A stretch of 64,000 bases of DNA from Paraburkholderia tagetis (GTDB taxonomy: Bacteria > Pseudomonadota > Gammaproteobacteria > Burkholderiales > Burkholderiaceae): positions 61,276-125,275 of the forward strand of contig NZ_JAKLJA010000024.1 of NCBI RefSeq assembly GCF_022213065.1, given 5' to 3'. Position 1 is the stretch's first letter; every line of letters starts with the position of its first letter. Shown here one piece after another: positions 17,381 through 27,973 of the stretch. The notes under the pieces were generated by a model, which saw only the letters and a list, made by a program, of their open reading frames with translations, ran no database searches and had not been told where the DNA came from. A program made the position numbers and the translations under genes.

Positions 17381-18163
17381 ATGGCACTACCCAAACGCAT
17401 CATTCCCTGTCTCGACGTGACGGCCGGACGGGTCGTCAAGGGCGTCAACTTCGTCGAACTGCGCGACGCGGGCGACCCTGTCGAAATCGCGCGCCGCTAC
17501 GACGACCAGGGCGCCGACGAGCTCACCTTTCTCGACATCACGGCCACCTCGGACCAGCGCGACCTGATCCTGCCGATCATCGAAGCGGTGGCCTCGCAGG
17601 TCTTCATTCCGCTGACGGTGGGCGGCGGCGTGCGCGCCGTCGCGGACGTGCGGCGCCTGCTCAACGCCGGCGCCGACAAGATCGGCATGAACTCGTCGGC
17701 GGTCGCCAATCCGCAGCTCGTGCGCGATTCCGCCGACAAATACGGCTCGCAGTGCATCGTCGTCGCCATCGACGCCAAACGGGTATCCGGTACTTCGGCG
17801 CCGGGCGAACCCGCGCGCTGGGAAGTCTTCACGCACGGCGGGCGCAAGGCCACGGGCATCGACGCAGTGGAGTGGGCGCGCAAGATGGCCGAGTTCGGCG
17901 CCGGCGAAATCCTGCTCACGAGCATGGACCGCGACGGCACCAAGAGCGGCTTCGACCTCGCGCTCACGAGCGCGGTGTCCGATGCCGTGCCGATTCCCGT
18001 GATCGCCTCGGGTGGCGTGGGCGGCCTGCAGGATCTCGCGGATGGCATCGTCAAGGGCCATGCCGACGCGGTGCTGGCGGCGAGCATTTTCCACTACGGC
18101 GAGCACACCGTGGGCGAGGCCAAGCGCTTCATGGCCGACCAGGGTATTTCGGTGAGGATGTGA
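17381..18163 (+). CDS. hisF: Imidazole glycerol phosphate synthase, cyclase subunit HisF
   Basis: Cyclase partner of HisH, 260 residues. It shows the N-terminal RIIPCLDVTAGRVVKGVNF (catalytic Asp), DELTFLDITAT, PLTVGGGVRAVADVRRLLNAGADKIGMNSSA, the second Asp in LLTSMDRDGTKSGFD and IPVIASGGVGGLQDL. The 215-bp gap before it contains GC-rich inverted repeats but no gene. Confidence 0.96.
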   Translation: MALPKRIIPCLDVTAGRVVKGVNFVELRDAGDPVEIARRYDDQGADELTFLDITATSDQRDLILPIIEAVASQVFIPLTVGGGVRAVADVRRLLNAGADKIGMNSSAVANPQLVRDSADKYGSQCIVVAIDAKRVSGTSAPGEPARWEVFTHGGRKATGIDAVEWARKMAEFGAGEILLTSMDRDGTKSGFDLALTSAVSDAVPIPVIASGGVGGLQDLADGIVKGHADAVLAASIFHYGEHTVGEAKRFMADQGISVRM

Positions 18164-18167
18164 CGCC

Positions 18168-18608
18168 ATGAGCAACGCTGATACCAGTAACAAACCAGCC
18201 AGCGACATCGCGAAGGCCGACTGGCTCGACAAGGTGAACTGGGACGCCAACGGCCTCGTGCCCGTGATCGCCCAGGAAGCCACGACCGGCGACGTGCTGA
18301 TGTTCGCGTGGATGAACCGCGAAGCGCTCGCCAAGACGGTCGAGCTGCGCCGCGCCGTGTATTTTTCGCGCTCGCGCCAGCGCCTGTGGTTCAAAGGCGA
18401 GGAGTCGGGCCACGTGCAGCAGGTGCACGACATCCGCCTCGACTGCGATGAAGACGTCGTGCTGCTCAAGGTCGAACAGGTGTCGGGCATCGCGTGCCAC
18501 ACGGGCCGTCACTCGTGCTTTTTCCAGCAATTCGAAGGCACCGTCGACGAAGGCCGCTGGGTCGCCGTCGATCCCGTGCTGAAAGACCCAGAACACATCT
18601 ACAAATGA
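18168..18608 (+). CDS. hisI: Phosphoribosyl-AMP cyclohydrolase HisI
   Basis: Zinc/magnesium-dependent hydrolase of the third histidine step, 146 residues, separate from HisE. The N-terminal ~20 residues are not conserved. The core has VIAQEATTGDVLMFAWMNREAL, YFSRSRQRLWFKGEESGHVQ, the metal-binding DIRLDCDEDVVLLKVEQ and the cysteine-containing GIACHTGRHSCFF. It overlaps hisE by 4 bp. Confidence 0.95.
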   Translation: MSNADTSNKPASDIAKADWLDKVNWDANGLVPVIAQEATTGDVLMFAWMNREALAKTVELRRAVYFSRSRQRLWFKGEESGHVQQVHDIRLDCDEDVVLLKVEQVSGIACHTGRHSCFFQQFEGTVDEGRWVAVDPVLKDPEHIYK

Positions 18609-18973
18609 CGCAACTGAACACCAACGACACCCTGCTGCGCCTTGCGGCGGTGATCGACAGCCGCAAGGGCGGCGACCCGGACGCCTCCTACGTCGCGCGC
18701 CTCTTCCATAAGGGCGACGATGCCGTGCTCAAGAAAGTGGGCGAAGAGGCGACCGAAGTCGTGCTGGCCGCGAAGGACGTGCGGCAGGGCGGCGCGCCGA
18801 AGGCGCTGGTCGGCGAAATGGCCGATCTGTGGTTCCATTGCCTCGTCACGCTCTCGCATTTCGAACTGAGCCCGGCCGACGTGCTGGCGGAGCTGGAGCG
18901 TCGCGAAGGGCTTTCGGGTCTCGAAGAGAAGGCACTGCGCAAGAGCCGCGAGCGCGAGGAAAACGGCGACTGA
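18605..18973 (+). CDS. hisE: Phosphoribosyl-ATP pyrophosphatase HisE
   Basis: All-alpha NTP pyrophosphatase of the second histidine step, 122 residues. The motif KKVGEEATEVVLAAKD followed by GEMADLWFHCLVTLSH is the HisE/MazG-type metal and nucleotide site. The ATG lies in the end of hisI. Confidence 0.94.
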   Translation: MTQLNTNDTLLRLAAVIDSRKGGDPDASYVARLFHKGDDAVLKKVGEEATEVVLAAKDVRQGGAPKALVGEMADLWFHCLVTLSHFELSPADVLAELERREGLSGLEEKALRKSREREENGD

Positions 18974-19127
18974 TGCCGCCGGACTGAATTCGAGTCCCGG
19001 ATTCGAGTCGAAATTTGGGTCGGGCCTTGGGTTGAGCCCTGGGTTGAGCCATAACCCTGCCCGACAGCCAAAGTGCCAACTTCGCGCCAACTTTGCGCCA
19101 ACTTCGACCGACAGGGAGATGCCCGAC

Positions 19128-19523
19128 ATGTCCACGCCCGGCGGTTATCCGCCTCCTGCCTATCGCGCCCCGGAACTCGACGCGGATCGTCTGCGCAGCC
19201 TTCGCACCCTCACGCATGTCCTCTACGGGCTTTATGCGTTCTACTGGCTCACGGGCGGCGTGACGGTGCTCGTGGCGATCATCATCAATTACATCAAGCG
19301 CGACGAAGCGGCAGGCACGCCCTACGAACAGCATTTCACGTGGCAGATCCGCACGTTCTGGCTCGCGCTCGCGGGCACCTTGATCGGCGGTGCGCTTTTC
19401 TTCGTATTGATTGGCATCCCGATTTTGTGGGCTGTCGGAATCTGGACGTTGTACCGTATCATCAAAGGCTGGCTGTATCTGCACGACAACAAGCCGCTGG
19501 CCGATCCGCGCGCATGGTTCTGA
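19128..19523 (+). CDS. DUF4870-like small membrane protein
   Basis: A 131-residue protein with a Pro/Tyr-rich start (STPGGYPPPAYRAPEL) and three hydrophobic segments (VLYGLYAFYWLTGGVTVLVAIIINYI, FWLALAGTLIGGALFFVLIGIPILWAVGIWTLYRII). The motif YEQHFTWQIRTFW is typical of the DUF4870 family found after hisE in Burkholderiales. ATG 19128 has AGGGAG nine bases upstream. Short direct repeats (GCCAACTT, three copies) lie just before the gene. Function unknown. Confidence 0.8.
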   Translation: MSTPGGYPPPAYRAPELDADRLRSLRTLTHVLYGLYAFYWLTGGVTVLVAIIINYIKRDEAAGTPYEQHFTWQIRTFWLALAGTLIGGALFFVLIGIPILWAVGIWTLYRIIKGWLYLHDNKPLADPRAWF

Positions 19524-19613
19524 CGCTGCGGCGGGGCGGGGGGCCGTTGGCGGTGCGTTGGTGATTGGCGGTAACTGGCAGGCTTTCCCCCTGTACGGCT
19601 GTTCAGGAGCACT

Positions 19614-19982
19614 ATGAGTCACGACCGCAGCACCTGTCTCTTTTGCAAGATCGCCGACGGCTTGATCCCAAGCACGCGCGTCTACGAAGACGACGAGTTC
19701 GTCGCATTCCGCGACATCCGGCCCGCAGCACAAACTCACGTGCTGGTTATTCCGCGCGTGCATATATCCACCCTTGCGGACTGCGGTGAAAACGAGGCTC
19801 CGCTGCTTGGTAGAATGTTTGTATTGGTCGCGCGGCTGGCGAAGGAGCTGGGCGTGTCCTACACGGGCGGCGAGACCGGCTATCGCACCGTGGTGAACAC
19901 GGGCCCCGGCGGTGGTCAGGAGGTTTATCACCTGCACGCGCATTTGCTGGCCGGACCGCGTCCGTGGCAGCGCATGGGGTAG
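19614..19982 (+). CDS. HIT-family nucleotide hydrolase (HinT-like)
   Basis: A 122-residue histidine-triad protein of the purine nucleoside phosphoramidase type. It shows CLFCKIADGLIPSTRVYEDDEFVAFRDI near the N-terminus, HVLVIPRVHISTL, and the catalytic triad segment EVYHLHAHLLAG. The N-terminal Cys pair is as in zinc-binding HinT forms. Confidence 0.92.
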   Translation: MSHDRSTCLFCKIADGLIPSTRVYEDDEFVAFRDIRPAAQTHVLVIPRVHISTLADCGENEAPLLGRMFVLVARLAKELGVSYTGGETGYRTVVNTGPGGGQEVYHLHAHLLAGPRPWQRMG

Positions 19983-20224
19983 CGGGCGTGCGCGGCAAGT
20001 CGGCGGAATTCGAAGGTGCGGCGGAAAAAGGGGCGCATTGCCACGCAGCCGAAACACCTTACAGGTAGCATACCGGCCACATTGCCCGGCAATCCGCCCG
20101 GCACCAGACGCACAACGCCGCGCCCGACCGGTCGATGGACGCGGGCATCATGAAGCGCACTTGCGCGCCAATGTTTATTCGCTGCGCATGAGGCGTGGCA
20201 ACGGGGTTAAGGAGATTTTTGATC

Positions 20225-20467
20225 ATGGGTTCGTTGAGCATTTGGCACTGGCTGATCGTGTTGTTGATCGTGGCGCTCGTCTTCGGTACGAAGAAGCTGC
20301 GCAATATCGGCAGTGATCTGGGCGGCGCGGTGAAGGGTTTCAAGGAAGGCATGCGTGACGGCGAAGAGTCCGGCGCAGACGCGCAAAAGCGCGAACTGCC
20401 GCAGAACGGCGGCACGGTCGATGTCGACGCCAAGGACAAGACCCCGCGTTCGAACGACTTCCGCTAA
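20225..20467 (+). CDS. tatA: Twin-arginine translocase subunit TatA
   Basis: An 80-residue single-pass protein forming the Tat pore. Membrane helix SIWHWLIVLLIVALVFGT is followed by the amphipathic helix and signature KKLRNIGSDLGGAVKGFKEGM. ATG 20225 is preceded by AAGGAG, which decides the start against a longer frame. tatB and tatC follow on the same strand. Confidence 0.95.
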   Translation: MGSLSIWHWLIVLLIVALVFGTKKLRNIGSDLGGAVKGFKEGMRDGEESGADAQKRELPQNGGTVDVDAKDKTPRSNDFR

Positions 20468-20516
20468 GCGCGGTAGCCGTTATTTCCCGCCCCAAGGCTG
20501 ACGGAAAGCTTCACTC

Positions 20517-21068
20517 ATGCTCGATCTGGGTCTAACCAAGATGGCGCTGATTGGCGTCGTCGCGCTGGTCGTTCTCGGGCCGGAGCGTCTGCCGCGCGTT
20601 GCGCGCACGGCAGGCGCCTTGTTCGGGCGCGCGCAGCGCTATGTCAACGACGTCAAGGCGGAAGTCACGCGCGAGATCGAACTGGACGAGTTGCGCCGCA
20701 TGAAGGGTGAATTCGAACAGGCCGCGCACAACGTCGAGAAGACCGTTCACGATAATCTGCGCAAGCACGAGTCCGACCTGAACGAGGCCTGGAACGTGGG
20801 CACGGGCGGGGCGCCCGGCATCGCAGGCGAGGCGGGTTCGGACGCGGCGCAAAACAGTGCGGCGGACGCGTCCGGCACGGGCGCCTCATGGCGCTCGGGC
20901 ACCGCTGGTGCCGCAGGCGTCAAACGCAAGAACTGGCGCGTGAAGCAAGCAGCCACGCCCGTGTGGTACAAACGCGCGACGCTGCGACGCACGCGCGTGC
21001 AATCGGGTGCAGCGCGCGTCGCGCAGCATACGCCGGCCAGCCTGCGCCGGCCCACGCGCTTCCTCTGA
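20517..21068 (+). CDS. tatB: Twin-arginine translocase subunit TatB
   Basis: A 183-residue Tat receptor subunit. N-terminal helix with the TatB signature GLTKMALIGVVALVVLGPERLPRVAR, then a long amphipathic/charged helix (residues ~45-85) and a variable basic tail. Position between tatA and tatC is standard. Confidence 0.94.
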   Translation: MLDLGLTKMALIGVVALVVLGPERLPRVARTAGALFGRAQRYVNDVKAEVTREIELDELRRMKGEFEQAAHNVEKTVHDNLRKHESDLNEAWNVGTGGAPGIAGEAGSDAAQNSAADASGTGASWRSGTAGAAGVKRKNWRVKQAATPVWYKRATLRRTRVQSGAARVAQHTPASLRRPTRFL

Positions 21069-21125
21069 TGCCCCGATACAGCAGTCGAGTCTGAACTTGT
21101 CCATCTCCAACCCCCGAGGGCCGGT

Positions 21126-21908
21126 GTGAGCGACCCCCAACAAAGACAGGACGAGGGCAATGAAGAGACCTTCATCTCGCACCTCGTCGAACTGCGCGAC
21201 CGCATCATTCGCGCGGGCATTTCCGTGATCGTCGTATTCGTCGGGCTCGTGTACTGGGCGCCGGATATCTTCAGGCTGCTCGCCCGCCCATTGATGCAGA
21301 ACCTGCCGCGCGACGGCAAGATGATCGTCACCGACGTGACCGGCTCGTTCTTCGTGCCGATGAAAGTGACGATGCTGGTCGCCTTCGTGATCGCGCTGCC
21401 GTTCGTGCTCTACCAGATCTGGGCATTCGTGGCGCCGGGCCTCTATCAGCACGAAAAGAAGCTGGTCGCACCGCTGGTGGGGAGCAGCTACACGCTCTTC
21501 CTGTGCGGCATGGCGTTCGCGTATTTCGTCGTGTTTCCCACCATCTTCCGCGTGATGGCGCATTACAACGCGCCGCTCGGCGCGGAGATGACGACCGATA
21601 TCGACAACTATCTGAGCTTCGTGCTCACGATGTTCATTGCCTTTGGTGTGACCTTCGAGGTGCCGATCATCGTCGTGCTGCTCGTGCGCATGGGCGTGCT
21701 GACGGTGAAGAAGCTCAAGGAAATTCGTCCTTACGTGATCGTTGGCGCGTTCATCGTTGCCGCAGTCGTCACGCCGCCGGACGTGTTCTCGCAGCTCATT
21801 CTGGCGGTGCCGCTGATCGTGCTGTACGAGGCGGGGATTATCGCGGCGCGCCTTTTCGTCGGAACCGGCGAGAAGAAGGCGACCGACGAGAGCGAGGCCA
21901 CGAGCTGA
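21126..21908 (+). CDS. tatC: Twin-arginine translocase subunit TatC
   Basis: Polytopic core of the Tat receptor, 260 residues, six hydrophobic segments. Motifs: TFISHLVELRDRIIRA, the P-x-E-region substitute PLMQNLPRDGKMIVTDVTGSFFVPMKV, FVLYQIWAFVAPGLYQHEKK and FGVTFEVPIIVVLL. GTG start. The Tat-type Rieske protein of this organism is encoded about 2.4 kb downstream (petA). Confidence 0.95.
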   Translation: MSDPQQRQDEGNEETFISHLVELRDRIIRAGISVIVVFVGLVYWAPDIFRLLARPLMQNLPRDGKMIVTDVTGSFFVPMKVTMLVAFVIALPFVLYQIWAFVAPGLYQHEKKLVAPLVGSSYTLFLCGMAFAYFVVFPTIFRVMAHYNAPLGAEMTTDIDNYLSFVLTMFIAFGVTFEVPIIVVLLVRMGVLTVKKLKEIRPYVIVGAFIVAAVVTPPDVFSQLILAVPLIVLYEAGIIAARLFVGTGEKKATDESEATS

Positions 21909-21948
21909 CGGAGCGCCCATTCGGGCGAGTCCGAAGCCGGTATTAAGC

Positions 21949-21986
21949 AAAAAAGGCCGCGAACGGTGACGTTCGCGGCCTTTTTT
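21949..21986. terminator. Bidirectional rho-independent terminator, tatC / protease
   Basis: Perfect 10-bp stem GGCCGCGAAC (21955-21964) with GTTCGCGGCC (21971-21980), 6-nt loop, preceded by A6 and followed by T6, so it can work on both strands. It lies between convergent tatC and the minus-strand protease gene. Confidence 0.9.
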
Positions 21987-22097
21987 GCGTTTCTCTGCCC
22001 GTGCTTCGGTGTGCTTCGGTGCGGACGATGCCGACGGTGTTGGGCAACGCGCCCGGACGGCAACGCGCGTTGCGGCCCGCGTCGCGCCCGTGTTCCA

Positions 22098-23309
<1,212 letters not shown>

Positions 23310-23328
23310 CTGAAGATTAGAGGATTAT

Positions 23329-24075
23329 ATGGATCGGATCGAATTGGAATTGTATCTGAACAATCTTCTGGAATCCGCGCGGTTCAAGGACTACTGCCCG
23401 AATGGCCTGCAGGTGGAAGGGCGGCGCCGCGTGGAGAAGATCGCGACCGGCGTGACCGCCTCGCTCTCGTTCCTCGAAGCCGCGTTGGAGTGGGGTGCCG
23501 ACGCCGTGCTGGTCCACCACGGCTACTTCTGGCGCAACGAGCCAGCCCAGATCACGGGGCGCAAATACCGCCGCCTGAAAGCGCTGCTGGCGAACGACCT
23601 CAACCTTTTTGCTTACCACCTGCCGCTCGACAGCCATCCTGAATTGGGCAATAACGCGCAGTTGGGCGCGAAACTCGGCTGGATCGGCGAAAAACGCTTC
23701 GGCGACCAGGATCTCGGGTGGATGACGACGCTACCCATGCCCATCACGCTCGCGCACTTCTCGGCGCAGGTCGAGCAGACGCTGGGCCGCGTGCCGCTCG
23801 TGCTCGGCGACCCCGACTGGGAGTTGCGCCACGTGGCCTGGTGCACCGGCGCGGCGCAAGGCTTCTTCGACGCGGCGATCGAAGCGGGCGCCGATGTCTT
23901 CCTGACCGGCGAGATCTCTGAGCCGACCACGCACACCGCGGCCGAGAGCGGCGTGGCGTTCCTCGCTGCGGGCCACCATGCGACCGAGCGCTTTGGCGTT
24001 CAGGCGGTGGGCGCGCACCTCGCCGAGGCCTTCGACATCGAGCATCTTTTCATCGACATCCACAATCCTGTTTGA
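23329..24075 (+). CDS. Nif3-like dinuclear metal-centre protein
   Basis: A 248-residue member of the Nif3/YbgI/DUF34 family, hexameric di-metal proteins of debated function (GTP cyclohydrolase I-like). Seen: DYCPNGLQVEG, the metal-binding DAVLVHHGYFWRNEPAQITG, FAYHLPLDSHPELGNNAQLG and the C-terminal metal ligands in AAGHHATERFGVQA. The start is 19 bp from the divergent protease gene. Confidence 0.9.
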   Translation: MDRIELELYLNNLLESARFKDYCPNGLQVEGRRRVEKIATGVTASLSFLEAALEWGADAVLVHHGYFWRNEPAQITGRKYRRLKALLANDLNLFAYHLPLDSHPELGNNAQLGAKLGWIGEKRFGDQDLGWMTTLPMPITLAHFSAQVEQTLGRVPLVLGDPDWELRHVAWCTGAAQGFFDAAIEAGADVFLTGEISEPTTHTAAESGVAFLAAGHHATERFGVQAVGAHLAEAFDIEHLFIDIHNPV

Positions 24076-24355
24076 GCGGCCCGATCAAGGCCCCGGACGC
24101 GTTTCGCTTCAACCGAATTTCGCCCGAACGGCTCGCGGCGAAGCGTATCTCTTTGTCTTATTCATTGGGCATTTACAAAATGAAAAGAAAATGTCCCCTT
24201 TTCCTGGGGGAAAACCCCGAGTTATCAAGGACTTCGCACGCTTTTTGGCGCACGCCCCTTGTAAATGCCAACTCCATTCGCGCAAACTAGCGTTCGGCAG
24301 CACCGCGGGTAAGCTGGCGTGACGGAAAAATCCAACTTAGAAGTGGGGCGATGTG

Positions 24356-24976
24356 ATGCGAGACAATGAGAACGACCGCGTCGATGGCAGCCGCCGTAAC
24401 TGGCTGATTGCGACGTCCGTAGCAAGTGGCATAGGAGGCGTAGCCACTGTCGTACCCTTCGTAGCTTCGTTTGCACCATCCGAAAAAGCCCGCGCCGCCG
24501 GCGCGCCTGTCCAGGTCGACATCACCGGACTCGAACCCGGTTCGATGATGACCGTGGCGTGGCGCGGCAAGCCCGTGTGGATCCTGAACCGCACCGCGCG
24601 CATGCTGGCCGACTGCAAGAAGGCCGACCCAGAGCTGGCGGACCCGCACTCCGAACATTCGTTCTCGTTGCCACTGCCGGATTACTGCAACAACGAATAC
24701 CGCTCGCGCGCCGAGCACCAGAACATTCTCGTGGCCGTTGCCGTGTGCACCCATCTGGGCTGCACGCCCACGCCGCGCTTCCAGGAGGGCCCGCAGGCCA
24801 ATCTGCCCGACGACTGGCCCGGCGGCTTCCTGTGCCCGTGCCACGGCTCGACCTACGATCTCGCCGGCCGCGTGTTCAAGAACAAGCCCGCGCCGCAGAA
24901 CCTCGATATTCCCCGGTACATGTTCACGTCCCCGACGCAGCTCGTGATCGGCAAGGACGAGAAAGGAGAAGCGTAA
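24356..24976 (+). CDS. petA: Ubiquinol-cytochrome c reductase Rieske iron-sulfur subunit
   Basis: Carries the 2Fe-2S cluster of the bc1 complex, 206 residues. The cluster boxes CTHLGC and CPCHGSTYDLAGR are intact. The N-terminus has a twin-arginine pattern (SRRNWL) ahead of a hydrophobic stretch, so it is a predicted Tat substrate that keeps its signal as an anchor. ATG 24356 follows GTGGGGCG. The 280-bp gap upstream holds no gene. It shares one base with petB (TAATG). Confidence 0.95.
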   Translation: MRDNENDRVDGSRRNWLIATSVASGIGGVATVVPFVASFAPSEKARAAGAPVQVDITGLEPGSMMTVAWRGKPVWILNRTARMLADCKKADPELADPHSEHSFSLPLPDYCNNEYRSRAEHQNILVAVAVCTHLGCTPTPRFQEGPQANLPDDWPGGFLCPCHGSTYDLAGRVFKNKPAPQNLDIPRYMFTSPTQLVIGKDEKGEA

Positions 24977-26373
24977 TGGCCACGGGACACGAAAAAGAGG
25001 TCACGACGACGGGTGCTTCTTCGGGATTCGTCGAGTGGATCGACAAGCGCTTCCCGATGACCGCGACCTGGAAAGCGCACGTCTCCGAGTACTACGCGCC
25101 GAAGAATTTCAACTTCTGGTATTTCTTCGGCTCGCTCGCGCTGCTGGTGTTGGTGAACCAGATCGTCACCGGCATCTTCCTCACCATGAATTACAAGCCC
25201 GACTCGACGCTCGCGTTCGCGTCGGTCGAGTACATCATGCGCGAGGTGCCGTGGGGTTGGCTGATCCGCTACATGCACTCTACGGGCGCGTCGATGTTCT
25301 TCGTGGTCGTGTATTTGCATATGTTCCGCGGGCTGCTGTACGGCTCTTACCGCAAGCCGCGCGAACTCGTCTGGATCTTCGGCTGCGCGATCTTCCTGTG
25401 CCTGATGGCCGAAGCCTTCTTTGGCTATCTGCTGCCGTGGGGCCAGATGTCGTTCTGGGGCGCACAGGTGATCGTCAACCTGTTCTCGGCGATTCCCTTC
25501 ATCGGCCCGGACCTGTCGCTCTGGATTCGCGGCGACTACGTGGTCTCGGACGTCACGCTCAACCGCTTCTTCGCGTTCCACGTGATCGCGATCCCGCTCG
25601 TGCTGATTGGGCTCGTGGTCGCGCATATCGTGGCGCTGCACGAAGTGGGCTCGAACAATCCCGATGGCATCGAGATCAAGGGGAAAAAGGACGCGAACGG
25701 TATTCCGCTCGACGGCATCCCGTTCCATCCGTATTACTCCGTGCACGACTTCATGGGCGTGTGCATCTTCTTGATGATTTTCGCGGCAATCGTGTTCTTC
25801 GGGCCGGAAATGGGCGGCTACTTCCTCGAAGCCAATAACTTCGTTCCGGCCAACCCGCTGCAAACGCCGCCCGAGATCGCGCCAGTCTGGTACTTCACGG
25901 CGTTCTACGCGATGCTGCGCGCCACGACCGACCCGTTCAAGATCGTGCTGATGATCGTGATCGCGCTGCTCGGCCTGCTCGCGCTCGTGCGGGCGCGCGG
26001 CAAATGGCGCGGCGGCCTGCCGGTGCTGGCGATTCTCGTGATCCTCGCGATGTACTTCACCGAGTCGAAGTTCTGGGGCGTCGTGGTGATGGGCACGGCG
26101 GTCGTTTCGCTCTTCTTCCTGCCGTGGCTCGACCGCGCGCCGGTGAAGTCGATCCGCTACCGGCCGCTATTCCACAAAGTGTTTCTCGCGATCTTCGTGC
26201 TCGCGTTCCTGACGCTCGGCTTCCTCGGGACCCGGCCGCCATCGCCAGCGGCCACATTGATCGCTCAGATCTGCGCGCTCGTCTACCTCGCGTTCTTCCT
26301 TGGCATGCCGTTCTGGACGCGGCTTGGCACCTTCAAGCAGCCGCCCGAGCGCGTGCGGTTCAAGCCCCATTAA
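24976..26373 (+). CDS. petB: Cytochrome b of the bc1 complex
   Basis: A 465-residue polytopic quinol-oxidising subunit. Heme-binding histidines lie in the helices around IRYMHSTGASMFFVVVYLHMFRG and RFFAFHVIAIPLVLIGLVVAHIVALHEVG. The Qo-site PEW-type motif appears as PPEIAPVWYF, and the WGxxV element as WGAQVIVNLFSAIPFIG. The C-terminal third has extra hydrophobic helices, as in proteobacterial cytochrome b of this length. Confidence 0.95.
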   Translation: MATGHEKEVTTTGASSGFVEWIDKRFPMTATWKAHVSEYYAPKNFNFWYFFGSLALLVLVNQIVTGIFLTMNYKPDSTLAFASVEYIMREVPWGWLIRYMHSTGASMFFVVVYLHMFRGLLYGSYRKPRELVWIFGCAIFLCLMAEAFFGYLLPWGQMSFWGAQVIVNLFSAIPFIGPDLSLWIRGDYVVSDVTLNRFFAFHVIAIPLVLIGLVVAHIVALHEVGSNNPDGIEIKGKKDANGIPLDGIPFHPYYSVHDFMGVCIFLMIFAAIVFFGPEMGGYFLEANNFVPANPLQTPPEIAPVWYFTAFYAMLRATTDPFKIVLMIVIALLGLLALVRARGKWRGGLPVLAILVILAMYFTESKFWGVVVMGTAVVSLFFLPWLDRAPVKSIRYRPLFHKVFLAIFVLAFLTLGFLGTRPPSPAATLIAQICALVYLAFFLGMPFWTRLGTFKQPPERVRFKPH

Positions 26374-26391
26374 TCAGCGAGCGAGGAAGAC

Positions 26392-27180
26392 ATGATGATG
26401 AAATCTCTCTTTTCGACGCTCGCACGGGCAACGGGCGCGAGTCTCGCCGGGGTGGCGCTGGCTTGTGCGCTGGGATTCGGGGCGGGATCGGTGGCGGCGC
26501 AGGAAAACATTCCGCTCGACCACGCACCCGATAACGGGGAAAATCTTGCTTCGCTGCAACATGGCGCGCAATTGTTTGTAAACTATTGCCTGAATTGCCA
26601 TAGCGCGAACTTGATGCGCTACAGCCGGCTGGAAGTTATCGGCATCCCGCAGAAGCAGATCGAAGATAATCTCCTGTTCACGACGGACAAGGTTGGCAAC
26701 ACGATGTCCATCGCGATGCGCCCGGACGACGCCAAAGCGTGGTTCGGCGTGCCGCCGCCGGACCTCTCCGTGGAGGCGCGTGCGAAGGGGCGCGACTGGC
26801 TGTACACGTATCTGCGCAGCTTCTACCGCGACGACACGCGTCCGACCGGCTGGAACAACATGGCGTTCGAGAACGTAAGCATGCCCAATGTGCTCTGGCA
26901 ACTGCAGGGCGTGCGCACGGCGAAGTTCGAAGATATGGTGGACGAGGAAACAGGGGAAAAGGTCCACCGTTTTGTGGGGTACCAACAGGTCTCGCCAGGG
27001 AAGCTTTCACCGGTGGATTATGATTCTGCCGTGGCCGATCTCGTTGCATACCTCGGCTGGATGGCCGAGCCGGAGCAGAAAACCCGCAAGCAGCTCGGGG
27101 TCTGGGTGCTCTTGTTCCTCGGCATTCTGAGCTTTTTTGCGTGGCGACTGAACGCTGCGTACTGGAAAGATATCAAATAA
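26392..27180 (+). CDS. petC: Cytochrome c1 of the bc1 complex
   Basis: A 262-residue membrane-anchored cytochrome that passes electrons from the Rieske centre to soluble cytochrome c. Signal peptide at the N-terminus (LAGVALACALGFGAGSVAA), single heme site NYCLNCHSANLMRY near residue 64, and a C-terminal membrane anchor (LGVWVLLFLGILSFFAWRL). Three consecutive ATG codons lie at the start; AGGAAG precedes the first. Confidence 0.95.
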   Translation: MMMKSLFSTLARATGASLAGVALACALGFGAGSVAAQENIPLDHAPDNGENLASLQHGAQLFVNYCLNCHSANLMRYSRLEVIGIPQKQIEDNLLFTTDKVGNTMSIAMRPDDAKAWFGVPPPDLSVEARAKGRDWLYTYLRSFYRDDTRPTGWNNMAFENVSMPNVLWQLQGVRTAKFEDMVDEETGEKVHRFVGYQQVSPGKLSPVDYDSAVADLVAYLGWMAEPEQKTRKQLGVWVLLFLGILSFFAWRLNAAYWKDIK

Positions 27181-27215
27181 TCACGTCCTGACCGACGTGG
27201 GGCCGGTGCGACGAG

Positions 27216-27255
27216 ACACCGTCTGACGGTCCAGCGACCGTCAGACGGTGTTTTT
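27216..27255 (+). terminator. Rho-independent terminator after petABC
   Basis: Perfect 15-bp stem (27216-27230 with 27237-27251), 6-nt loop, running into T5. It separates petC from sspA. Confidence 0.92.
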
Positions 27256-27294
27256 GCCTGCCGGCCTTTTGGGTTTATTGAGGAAATGTAAATC

Positions 27295-27906
27295 ATGATG
27301 GTTCTGTACTCCGGCACTACCTGCCCGTTCTCCCAGCGCTGCCGGCTGGTGTTGTTCGAAAAGGGCATGGACTTCGAAATCCGCGACGTTGACCTGTTCA
27401 ACAAACCGGAAGACATCGCCGTGATGAATCCGTATGGTCAGGTGCCGATTCTGGTCGAGCGCGACCTGATTCTGTACGAATCGAACATCATCAACGAGTA
27501 CATCGACGAGCGCTTCCCGCACCCGCAGCTGATGCCGGCCGATCCGGTCCAGCGCGCCCGCGCACGCCTGTTCCTGCTCAACTTCGAGAAGGAACTGTTC
27601 GTGCACGTGAGCACGCTCGAAAACGAGAAGGGCAAGGCTGCCGAGAAGAACCACGAGAAGGCGCGCCTCGCGATCCGCGACCGCCTCACGCAGCTCGCGC
27701 CGATCTTCCTGAAGAACAAGTACATGCTGGGCGAAGAGTTCTCGATGCTCGACGTCGCGATCGCGCCGCTCCTGTGGCGTCTGGATCACTACGGCATCGA
27801 ACTCTCGAAGAACGCTGCGCCGCTCATGAAGTACGCCGAGCGTATCTTCAGCCGTCCGGCCTATATCGAAGCGCTGACGCCTTCGGAAAAGGTGATGCGC
27901 CGCTAA
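27295..27906 (+). CDS. sspA: Stringent starvation protein A (GST-fold)
   Basis: RNA-polymerase-associated GST-fold protein, 203 residues. It shows the thioredoxin-like start LYSGTTCPFSQRCRLVLFEKGMDFEIRDVDLFNKPEDI, the cis-Pro region NPYGQVPILVERDLILYESNIINEYIDERFPHPQLMP, and the C-terminal helical domain ending RPAYIEALTPSEKVMRR. It forms the usual pair with sspB 67 bp downstream, as seen after petABC in many beta- and gammaproteobacteria. Confidence 0.94.
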   Translation: MMVLYSGTTCPFSQRCRLVLFEKGMDFEIRDVDLFNKPEDIAVMNPYGQVPILVERDLILYESNIINEYIDERFPHPQLMPADPVQRARARLFLLNFEKELFVHVSTLENEKGKAAEKNHEKARLAIRDRLTQLAPIFLKNKYMLGEEFSMLDVAIAPLLWRLDHYGIELSKNAAPLMKYAERIFSRPAYIEALTPSEKVMRR

Positions 27907-27973
27907 GCCGGTGTTGTAACAGGAGGCGGCGGGCGTTGGCTGTCGGGCGCGCCGCCTCGTCAGAGGATTGTTG